Shown here: piece by piece, positions 20,719 through 28,105 of the stretch
How the letters are laid out: each line of letters starts with the position of its first letter
How positions within the stretch are numbered: the stretch's first letter is position 1
Assembly: GCA_030683605.1 (NCBI GenBank)
Contig: JAUXPL010000015.1
Coordinates: 1-42,300 of the forward strand
DNA from: Candidatus Altimarinota bacterium
GTDB lineage: Bacteria; Patescibacteriota; Gracilibacteria; BD1-5; UBA6164
Direction of reading: 5' to 3'
Length of the DNA stretch: 42,300 nt
The notes under the pieces: model-generated
What the model saw: the letters and a program-made list of their open reading frames with translations, nothing else
Told to the model about the DNA's origin: nothing
Databases searched by the model: none
Made by a program: the position numbers and the translations under genes

Positions 20719-21621
20719 ATGAGAGAATATGAAGTTTGGCATGATGAATTTAAATGAGATGATTCAGTTAATGAATATTGGCATTGAATATTTTTTATGC
20801 CAGTTGATAAAAAAATTGAAATTATAGAACATTTAAAAGATATTAAAGAAAAACATAAAACTGATAAAAATAAAGATGTTAAGTTTGCTTGATGTTTGAA
20901 AGATTTTAATACAACTAATGCTAAAATAGTTAGAAATAATTTAAGTTTATTTTCTCATTTACTTATAAACAAGGAAAGTGAAGCTAAAACAGATATACAT
21001 TTTTGGAATAAAAAAGATATTTATGAACAAAACTATGAACCATTTTTGACTATAGAATGAATATATTGATGTAAATTTGTTTTATTACATATTCCAGATA
21101 ATCATGAAAATATGACTAATTTTCCTCTATCTTATGCAGATCGTGTAGAAACAACTTTTCGTATTTGATTTAAATGATGAGCTCATTTATTATTTTGAGA
21201 TAAAAGTCCAATTATAATTAAAAATTTTTATTTTGATTGATATGAACATCATTGAAGAAAAATTGATTTTTGAAGAATTACAAAATGAGAATTTAGAAAT
21301 TACTGTAATATTTGTGAAAATTGTAGTATTGATGATAGATGAATGAAAGAAAGAAATGATGAAACAAAAATAATTATTTCTTTTATAGATAATATAGTTT
21401 GATGACTATCAGCTATTTTAAAAAATAAAACAGATTCTTGAAATGTATTATTTTGATTAAAATCAATTTATGAAAGATTAAAAAATAAACAAATTTTAAA
21501 GAATCATAATTGAAGATGGTATAAAAGTATAAATGTTTCAAAATTAGTTATAAAAAATTGAGAAATAACTTTTCCAGATTTTTTTGAAAATACTGAACAA
21601 ATTAGTTTATTTGATTTATAA
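20719..21621 (+). CDS. DUF3800-like (RNase H fold?) protein with clamp-motif tail
   Basis: 300 aa. The start YEVWHDEFKGDD...EYWHGIFFMP resembles the first strand pair of DUF3800 proteins (YxDESG, then a strand), and IISFIDNIVGGLSA near residue 225 resembles their Q-L-A-D-x-x-A-G helix, so an RNase H-like nuclease fold is plausible but not proven. A C-x2-C pair (YCNICENCS, about 195-203) could bind zinc. Residues 250-300 are a separate module, 46 of 51 identical to the tail of the protein at 22144-22833, ending QISLFDL. The QISLF part fits the beta-clamp binding consensus QL[SD]LF. It lies 17 bp after res on the same strand and could be an accessory of the island. Glycines are mainly UGA. Confidence 0.6.
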
Positions 21622-21625
21622 ATTT

Positions 21626-21742
21626 TTACACAATCAATTTTCTCAATTTTCCTAAAGTTCTCTCTAATTCTTCAGGAAACTCAAAGCACGGTAAATATAA
21701 TGATTTTCGACCCATCACTGGGTTGTTCCACCATTTTTTTAT
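21626..21742 (-). pseudogene. C-terminal remnant of a lost minus-strand gene
   Basis: 39 open codons with no usable start read WWNNPVMGRKSLYLPCFEF and PEELERTLGKLRKLIV before TAA. The composition looks like real protein. An upstream in-frame TAA and a terminator (21757-21782) cut it off. I do not recognise the family. It suggests a gene lost by deletion when the neighbouring cassette arrived. Confidence 0.45.
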
Positions 21743-21756
21743 TTACTATTAAGCGA

Positions 21757-21782
21757 AAAACTCTATATTTTTATAGAGTTTT
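21757..21782. terminator. Terminator after the clamp-tail gene
   Basis: Arms AAAACTCTATA and TATAGAGTTTT around a 4-nt T loop, active in either direction. Confidence 0.75.
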
Positions 21783-21844
21783 ATTATTTGATTTTTTTAA
21801 AAAATAAATATAATCAAATTGTTTTAAAAAGTAATTAATTTATT

Positions 21845-22141
21845 ATGATTGATTTAAAAAAACTACAAGATACTATATTTAATAATAAAATGGAAAAATG
21901 ATTTAATACAACAGATATTCATAAAGAATTTTGTTTTATTTATGAAGAATTAGCTGAGGCAAACAGAGCATATTATAGAAAAGAAACTAATATTTGAGAG
22001 GAATTGGCTGATGTAACAATATTTTTATTATGACTATCTGAAATGTTATGAATTAATTTAGAAAATGAAATTAGAAACAAAATAAAAATAAATGAAAAAA
22101 GAAAATATATAAATAATAATTGAGTTAATACTAAATTATAA
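21845..22141 (+). CDS. MazG-like nucleotide pyrophosphohydrolase
   Basis: 98 aa. A short all-alpha NTP pyrophosphohydrolase pattern: FCFIYEELAEANRAYYR for the first helix with the E-E-x-x-E metal site, then IGEELADVTIFLLGLSEMLG for the E-x-x-D site, then LENEIRNKIKINEKRKY. Family members hydrolyse NTP or dNTP to NMP and pyrophosphate, acting in house-cleaning, (p)ppGpp control or phage defence. The closely following gene (3 bp on) suggests co-expression with the phosphatase-like protein. Short for MazG itself (about 260 aa) but normal for the single-domain MazG-like group. Confidence 0.75.
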
Positions 22142-22143
22142 AT

Positions 22144-22833
22144 ATGTTAATTTATATTTTTAGTCATGCAAAAAGTATTGCTAATACACAAAAAATAGTT
22201 GAATGACACTGAGATTCAAAACTTTGTTTAGTTTGATATATTCAATCATTTTTTTTGTTTTTGAAGTTATTAGGGAAAAAATTTGCTGTTATATATTCAT
22301 CTGATTTAGAAAGATGATATAGAACTGCTCAAATATCCTGTATGACAAATAATATTATCAAAAAGAAAGAATTAAGGGAGAGATATTTGTGAATTAATGA
22401 ATGAAAACATATAGATGATGAATGTTGGGGGGATTTAGTTGATGATTGAGAATCAAATTATGAATGTTGAAAAAGATTAGAAAAATTCATAAAATCATTA
22501 GATGAAAAAAATAATAATATTATAGTATTTACACATTGAAGAATAATATCAAACTATATTTCTATAATAAAATGATATAATAAGGAAAATTGATACAAAA
22601 AAGTTGATAACATTAAAAACTGTTGATTAATTATATTAGAGTTAAATAATTGAAAAATATTGCATTGAATTAAACCTATTTACGAAAGGTTAAAAAGTAA
22701 ACAAATTTTTAAAAATTATAATTGAAGATGGTATAAAAGTGTAAATGTTTCAAAATTAGTTATAAAAAATTGAGAAATAACTTTCCCTGATTTTTTTGAA
22801 AATACTGATCAGATAAGTTTATTTGATTTATAA
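22144..22833 (+). CDS. Histidine-phosphatase-family protein with clamp-motif tail
   Basis: 229 aa. Residues 1-175 follow the phosphoglycerate mutase-like fold: IFSHAKSIANT (H8 nucleophile) where the family has RHGxT-x-N, YSSDLERGYRTAQ, ELRERYLGINEGK and VFTHGRIISNYI (H131). The usual Arg before the nucleophile is Ser7 and the Gly after it is Ala9, so activity or substrate may differ. Residues 179-229 repeat the tail of the protein at 20719-21621 (46/51 identical), ending QISLFDL. The tail is not part of the phosphatase fold. It probably forms a pair with the MazG-like gene 3 bp upstream. Nucleotide or effector dephosphorylation near replication forks is a guess from the motif. Confidence 0.7.
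22678..22833 (+). repeat. Second copy of a 156-bp coding repeat (first copy 21466-21621)
   Basis: Both copies encode the 51 C-terminal residues of two otherwise unrelated proteins, in the same frame and ending at the same TAA. The encoded tails differ at five positions (N/S, L/F, H/Y, I/V, E/D), and most DNA differences are silent, so the protein sequence appears to be under selection. Confidence 0.85.
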
Positions 22834-22839
22834 TTTTAT

Positions 22840-23133
22840 ATGTTAAATTGTATTAAAAAATGTTTTAAATCAATGTTTAGATTTAAAACTCCTAAAAATC
22901 ATGTAAAAATATATGATAATATTTTTATTGCTAATGAAAAAGAAAATCAGGTTTTTGAACAAAGCTTGATTTTTTTAGTAGAATCAAATAAATATTTGCT
23001 AAAAAATTATGAAAATTTATTTATACGGAAATTTTATAATTTTGAATTATTAGTTGAGTTATTTAATATATATTATAAAGAAATGAATCTTTCAGAACAA
23101 AATCCCTGCAAAAAAATGATGAAAAATAGCTAA
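22840..23133 (+). CDS. Hypothetical protein, 97 aa
   Basis: ATG 6 bp after the preceding stop, ending TAG. Basic N-terminus with two Cys (MLNCIKKCFKSMFRFK), then a helical, Leu/Phe/Asn-rich body. It contains no glycine, so the genetic code gives no test. No motif recognised. It uses CGG once (FIRKF), a very rare codon here. The 174 bases that follow contain only short broken frames (for example MQEKNYKVRLVKM then two stops) and may be a decayed gene. It may be the last gene of the island. Confidence 0.45.
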   Translation: MLNCIKKCFKSMFRFKTPKNHVKIYDNIFIANEKENQVFEQSLIFLVESNKYLLKNYENLFIRKFYNFELLVELFNIYYKEMNLSEQNPCKKMMKNS

Positions 23134-23307
23134 AAATGCAAGAAAAGAACTATAAAGTAAGACTGGTAAAAATGTAGTAAGTGGTGATAATTTTTTGATG
23201 AGTTGAGAAATTGAGAAGTTAAGTTAAAGAATTTTAATTCCAAGCATTTCCCCTTGTAATATTTTCAAAGCTTATATAATATTATAAATATTTTTATAAA
23301 TATATAA

Positions 23308-24159
23308 ATGACTAATTATTTTAAAAACCGCAATTTAGTTATTGCAACTATGCATCAAAAAGAAGTTGTAATTAAACCTCTTTTAGAAAAAGAATTATGA
23401 GTAAGTTGTTTTGTATTAAAAGATTTTAATACTGATATATTTGGTACTTTTACAAGGGAAATTAAAAGAACAGGAGATATGCTAGATGCAGCTAGATTAA
23501 AAATCAACTATGCAATGGATATATCCTGATGTGATTTAGGTATTTCTAGTGAATGAAGCTTTTGATCTCATTATTGATTACCATTAATTAATTCAAATTT
23601 TGAGCTTACATTAATTATTGATAGAAAAAATAATCTTGAAATTATATGACATCACCTTAGTCCAGATACAAATGTTAATGGTAAATATATTACAAGTATA
23701 GAAGATGTTATTAAAACATCAAAAGATTGGGGTTTTCCAGGACATGGTATAATTGTTCGCTTAAAAGAAAATAGTAGGTTTTTTATAGATAAGGATATAA
23801 ATAATGAGTCTGAATTAGAAAAATCAGTTTATAAAATATTATCTTTACCGTTTATAAAAAAGGCTTATATAGAAACTGATATGAGGGCTAATAGAAATCC
23901 TACTCGTATGAAAAATATAGAACTTTCTGTAAAAGATTTATTAAAAAATATTAATTTAGAATGTCCTAAATGTTGAACACCTTGATTTACTATAACAGAT
24001 ATAGAATGATGATTAGCTTGTTGATTATGTTTATTACCAACTAGTATACCTATATATGAAATACATACTTGTAGTAAGTGTAAATTTACACAAAAAGTAA
24101 AAATAGAAAAATATGGGAATTATGCAGATCCCTGAGAATGTTTGCATTGTAATCCTTAA
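23308..24159 (+). CDS. DUF6671 family protein
   Basis: 283 aa. It matches the DUF6671 pattern as I remember it: NLVIATMHQKEVVIKPLLEK, a GTFTREIKRTGD segment, SSEGSFGSH, LTLIIDRKNNLEIIGH, a GFPGHGIIVR segment and a C-terminal zinc-ribbon-like part with C-x2-C pairs (ECPKCGTPGF, HTCSKCKF, ECLHCNP). The first half has features reminiscent of nucleotide or glycosyl-phosphate binding, but the function is not established. It is followed 10 bp later by the TsaC/Sua5 gene, possibly one operon. From here to about 30.4 kb arginine is often CGT or CGC, whereas uvrB, the metallochaperone operon and the R-M genes use nearly only AGA. Confidence 0.65.
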
Positions 24160-24169
24160 AATATAAATT

Positions 24170-25162
24170 ATGTTAAAACAAAATATTAAAAAAGCAGCTA
24201 GTATTATTAAAAATGGATGAGTTGTAGCATTTCCTACAGAAACTGTTTATTGATTGTGAGCAAATATTTATAATAAGGATGCTATTATGAGAATTTTTGA
24301 AATAAAATGAAGAGCTTCAGATAATCCTCTTATAGTACATATTGATAATATTGATAAATTAACAACTCTCGCTATAGAAATACCTAAAATCACATATGAA
24401 TTAGCTAAAAAGTTTTGGCCAGGTCCATTAACAATTGTTTTTAAAAAGAGTGATAGTGTGATAAATGAAGTTTCTGCTTGAAGTGATACAGTTGCTATTC
24501 GTATACCTAATAATTCTATTGCAATAGAATTATTAAAAATTGCAAATGTACCTATAGCTGCTCCATCAGCAAATTTATCTTGAAAACCAAGTCCTACTAA
24601 AGCTTCTCATGTAAAAGATGATTTATTAAACAAAGTAGATTATATTTTAGATTGATGAGAAACAATAATTTGAGTTGAATCAACTGTTATTGATATAACT
24701 GTTTCTCCACCAATATTGTTAAGACCATGAGGAGTCTCATTAGAGGAATTAAGAGAACTTTTACCTAATATTCAATTACACCCTAATTTAAAATGAGAAA
24801 GTCAAGAAAATATAATTAAAAGTCCATGAATGAAATATCGTCATTATGCACCTGATACAAATTTATTTTTATTTAATCCATTAACAGATGATATTGAATT
24901 ATTAATTAAAAAATATAAATATTTGTGAAATAAGATTGGAGTAATAGCGACATTAGAAACTCATGATAAATATAATAATATAGATAAAGTCTTTTTATTA
25001 TGAAGTCGTAAAAAAATGACAGATATATCTAAAAATTTATTTAACATATTGAGAGAAGTTGATAAGTATTGATTAGATTTAGTATTTTGTGAAACTTTTG
25101 AAGAAAAATGAATAGGTTTAGCAGTAATGGATCGCTTAAAAAGAGCTTGTGAAAAAAAGTAA
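24170..25162 (+). CDS. tsaC: Threonylcarbamoyl-AMP synthase, Sua5 type
   Basis: 330 aa, so the long Sua5 form with a C-terminal domain instead of the short TsaC/YrdC form. Motifs: AFPTETVYGLGANI, IKGRASDNPLIVHI, WPGPLTIVFK, VAIRIPNN, APSANLSGKPSPT, GVESTVIDIT and RPGGVS; the linker SPGMKYRHYAPDT begins the Sua5 domain. It makes the L-threonylcarbamoyl-AMP used for t6A37 in ANN-decoding tRNAs, an essential step in nearly all bacteria. Partners (TsaD, TsaB, TsaE) are not in the window. UGA-Gly is frequent, including the GGE and PGG positions. Confidence 0.9.
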
Positions 25163-25172
25163 AATTTAGATT

Positions 25173-25295
25173 ATGCCAATTTCGTAGAATATATAAATAA
25201 AAAATGTGTTTGAAGGAGTTTCTAAATTTGCATCAGAAAAAAATGAAGAAAATATGGATAAATTGGATTATTTAATGAAAAAAATATATTTATAA
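25173..25295 (+). pseudogene. Decayed small reading frame between tsaC and the DUF4256 gene
   Basis: From ATG 25173 one frame reads MPIS, TAG, NI, TAA, then IKNVFEGVSKFASEKNEENM and a helical end closing at TAA 25295. The part after the two stops has normal protein-like composition. I read it as a short gene broken by two stop mutations; a chance open frame is possible. Confidence 0.35.
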
Positions 25296-25304
25296 CAGAT
25301 ATTT

Positions 25305-25868
25305 ATGAAAAATAATAATATATTATCTCCAGAACAAACATTAGAGATATTTAAAGTTTTAAAAAGTCGTTTTGAAAAAAATATGAATCGTCATATAGAT
25401 ATAGAGTGGACTAAAATACAAGAAAAATTAGAATCAAATCCATCTAAATTATATGTATTGAATGAAATGGAAAATACTGATTGAGAGCCAGATGTGATAG
25501 CATATGATAAAAATACTTGAGAATATATTTTTTGTGATTGTGCTATAGAAACTCCAAAAGCTCGTAGAAGTATGTGCTATGATAGGGAAGCATTGGAAAC
25601 TAGAAAAGAATTCAAACCAAAAAATACAGCAATAGATATGGCACAAGAAATATGAATAGAATTATTAAATGAAGAAGAATATAGAGAATTACAAAAACTT
25701 GGAAATTTTGATACCAAAACTTCTAGTTGGCTAAAAACACCAGAAAAAATCAGAAAATTATGATGAGCAATATTTGCAGACTATAGATATGATACAGTTT
25801 TTGTATACCACAATGGTGCAGAATCATACTTTGGTGTTAGATGATTTCGTGGATTATTAAGAGTATAA
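25305..25868 (+). CDS. DUF4256 family protein
   Basis: 187 aa, full family length. Recognisable blocks are FKVLKSRFEKNMNRHIDIEW, KLYVLNEMENTDGEPDVIAY, CDCAIETPKARRSMCYDREA, FDTKTSSWLKTPEKIRKLGG and FVYHNGAESYFGVRGFRG, which agree with DUF4256 as I know it. The family is widely distributed, cytosolic and of unknown function. Six or more arginines are CGT. Transcribed alone, followed by a repeat. Confidence 0.8.
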
Positions 25869-25901
25869 TTTTAATAGAAATAATAATTGTGTACTTTAGT
25901 T

Positions 25902-26025
25902 TTACCCCTTCCCCCTGCGGGGACTTCCCCTAAAAGGGGCAGAAAAAATTATTTCTTCCCTTTTATCCGAAGGTGTATCCTTTAGGGCCAAAGGGAAGTA
26001 CCGAGCTACGAGGGGATGGGATAGA
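25902..26025. repeat. GC-rich repeat F, with inverted partner at 8367-8432
   Basis: Contains CCCCCTGCGGGGACTT, the palindrome CCCCTAAAAGGGG and, at 25957-25988, 32 nt that are the exact reverse complement of 8397-8428. A further arm, CCCTTT...AAAGGG, closes the structure. It sits between the DUF4256 and xseB genes. Confidence 0.8.
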
Positions 26026-26068
26026 ACATTAGTTCACATTACATAAATAAAATCTAAAACAAACAAAA

Positions 26069-26260
26069 ATGGCAACAAAACAAAATTTTAAAGATTCATA
26101 TAATAGATTGCAAGAGATTTCAAATATCTTGGATAAAGAAGAAGTAATAGATGTAGACCAATTGATTAAATTGCAAGAAGAAGCTAAGAAACTGTATAAT
26201 TTTTGTAATTCAAAATTGAAAGAATTGGATGATAAAATAGATTCTAAAGATGTAATATAA
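26069..26260 (+). CDS. xseB: Exodeoxyribonuclease VII small subunit
   Basis: 63 aa, a little shorter than most XseB. One long amphipathic helical hairpin with the family pattern FKDSYNRLQEISNILDKEE, then an I-D-V-D-Q-L-I-K-L-Q-E-E-A-K-K-L-type second helix and CNSKLKELDDKI. Several copies wrap the stalk of XseA. The TAA overlaps the xseA ATG (TAATGG), so translation is coupled, which suits the unequal subunit complex. Confidence 0.85.
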   Translation: MATKQNFKDSYNRLQEISNILDKEEVIDVDQLIKLQEEAKKLYNFCNSKLKELDDKIDSKDVI

Positions 26261-27486
26261 TGGAAACTCCAGTATTGAAATTGTCCGAATTTCTAGATAT
26301 TGTTAAATCACAATTTGATGAGATAATATGATACCATGCTTATATTATAGAAGCAGAAGTTAAGTCTATTAAACAAAATAGGCAGTTTTATTATATGGAA
26401 TTGGTAGAAATAGATGAATGAAAAATAGTCGATGTAGCAAAGGCAAATATATTTAATCCTAGCGTGATGACTAGTTTTTTGAGAGAAGTAAATATATGGA
26501 ATATTCAAGAATTGGTGTGAAAAAAACTAATGTTAACAATTAGACCAACATTTCATAAAACATACAATTTCTCAGTTAATGTAATGCATATAAATACTGA
26601 TTTTTTTGTATGATGACTAGAAAAAAAGAAAAAGGAAACAATCAAAGATTTGAAAGAAAGATGAATTTTTTACAATAATAAATCTAGAGATATATGAACT
26701 CCTACATTTAATATTGCTGTTATAACTTGAGATAAAAGCGAATGATTTAGAGATTTTGAGACTATTTTAAAAGAATCATGATATAAATTTAATCTAACAG
26801 TTTTCAAATCTCTAGTACATGGTGAAAAAGCAAGTATTCAAGTACTAGAACAACTAAAAAAAATCAGTTTAGTGAGAGAAAAATATGATTTCAATCTAGT
26901 AGCTATTATTAGATGATGATGAGGTAGTGATGGGATAAATTGGACCAATGATTATGAATTATGTAAATTGGTTTGTGAATATGAAATACCTGTAATGACA
27001 GCAGTATGACATACAGTTGATCAATCTATACTTGATATGGTGTCGTGTTTTGAGTGCAAAACTCCATCTGAAGCATCCAAAATACTAATAGATATATATG
27101 ATGAATTTAGAGAAAATCTAGATTCAGATTATGAATATATTAACAATTTAATATTTGATTTCAGAGATAAATATAAACAAGAATTAAAATATATATCAAA
27201 AAATCTACCACTTCAAATATCTAGAAAAATCAGGTGATACAAGCAAAAATTGGAATCATTTAATATAGATAAAAAGCTGAAATATAATCTCAAATATCTT
27301 CAAAATAGTTTGGAATATTTGTATTCTAATATCAAATCAAATAATCCAGATAAAATACTAGATAAATGATATAATCTGATTTTTGATACTAAATGAAAAG
27401 TAATAAAAGAATATGAAATATGAAATAAATATTTGATGAAATCAAAAAATCATGAATATAAAATAGAAGTATTGGATAAGAAATAA
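26260..27486 (+). CDS. xseA: Exodeoxyribonuclease VII large subunit
   Basis: 408 aa. An N-terminal OB fold (about 1-100) begins VLKLSEFLDIVKSQFDEIIG. The catalytic domain has GTPTFNIAVITGDKSEGFRDF, VAIIRGGGGSDGINWTND and VMTAVGHTVDQSILDMVS, followed by CKTPSEASK where most relatives have RAPTPSAAAE. The long coiled stalk follows, and DKGYNLIFDTKGKVI ends it. ExoVII degrades single-stranded DNA in both directions to oligonucleotides, in mismatch repair and in clearing damage. The invariant glycines of the RGGGGSD run are largely UGA. A 63-bp piece of the stalk region (27217-27279) is repeated at 30437-30499. Confidence 0.93.
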
Positions 27487-27490
27487 AATA

Positions 27491-27523
27491 AAAAGCTGTA
27501 GTTTTTATAAACCTACAGCTTTT
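27491..27523 (+). terminator. xseA terminator
   Basis: Arms AAAAGCTGTAG and CTACAGCTTTT. A near copy follows the GH13 gene at 30491-30523. Confidence 0.85.
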
Positions 27524-27527
27524 TAAA

Positions 27528-27600
27528 TACTTCCTTTTTTGTTTATTCTTCCAAGTAATATTTGTTTTTTTCTTGTACATTGTATTTCTTTTTTAATTAT
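27528..27600 (-). pseudogene. Degenerate 3' end of a membrane-protein gene (paralogue of 30543-30935)
   Basis: On the minus strand this stretch parallels the last 25 codons of the 130-aa gene at 30543: ACAATGTACAAGAAAAAAAC here against ACAATGTTCAAGAAAAAAAC there, then weaker similarity to the stop. The frame is broken and no body of the gene remains. It sits beside the xseA terminator exactly as the intact gene sits beside the terminator copy. Confidence 0.55.
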
Positions 27601-27612
27601 TTTTATAATTTC

Positions 27613-27642
27613 AAAAGACTATGGATAACTCCATAGTCTTTT
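27613..27642. terminator. Bidirectional terminator
   Basis: A perfect 13-bp stem (AAAAGACTATGGA with its complement) and TAAC loop lie just after the stop of the minus-strand 39-aa gene. Confidence 0.85.
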
Positions 27643-27660
27643 ATCAAAAACTGTAATTAA

Positions 27661-27780
27661 CTAATCTTTTTTCTTTTCAGAATTATTTATGCGATTGTAT
27701 AATGCTACAGCTAATGGGTCGTAATGTGCACTTTCTTTTGAAAGAAATCTTTCTAATAAAAGAGATTTTACAATTACCAT
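27661..27780 (-). CDS. Very small basic protein, 39 aa, unknown function
   Basis: MVIVKSLLLERFLSKESAHY, then DPLAVALYNRINNSEKKKD and TAG. I chose the ATG at 27780 because AAAGGAG stands 6 bases before it, one of only four strong Shine-Dalgarno sites in the window; a longer in-frame start upstream would place that site inside the coding region. It has a hydrophobic N-terminal stretch, an acidic-basic tail and no glycine. A dedicated terminator follows. Together these make a real gene likely despite its size. No family recognised. Confidence 0.55.
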   Translation of the reverse strand: MVIVKSLLLERFLSKESAHYDPLAVALYNRINNSEKKKD

Positions 27781-27886
27781 TTTTTCTCCTTTTTCATTTA
27801 TATTAATGGAATTGTATATTATTAATATTGTAATATTAGTCAAATAATAATCTTAAAATCATAAATAATGTGAATTGGCATAATTT

Positions 27887-27976
27887 GGCTTAATCTAAAT
27901 TTTGGTGGAGAAAGAAAAAATATAGTTATAATAATAAAGTACTAAGGTTCTAATCCATCAAAATTTTGATTAAGCC
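27887..27976. repeat. Long inverted repeat upstream of the GH13 gene
   Basis: Two 23-nt arms (27887-27909 and 27954-27976, starting GGCTTAATC and ending GATTAAGCC) pair with one mismatch and one G-T pair around a 44-nt purine-rich loop. No T run follows, so it is not a plain terminator. The rest of the gene-free stretch 27781-28105 is AT-rich, with a TTGACA-like -35 near 28009 that could drive the GH13 gene. Confidence 0.65.
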
Positions 27977-28105
27977 TATATTTAAAACAAATGAAAATAA
28001 TTATTATATTGACAATTATTAATATTAATCTAGTATTATATAAGCTAATATTTTTAGATTAGAATAATACATTTAATACAATTGTTTAAGAAATAATAAA
28101 TCTAT

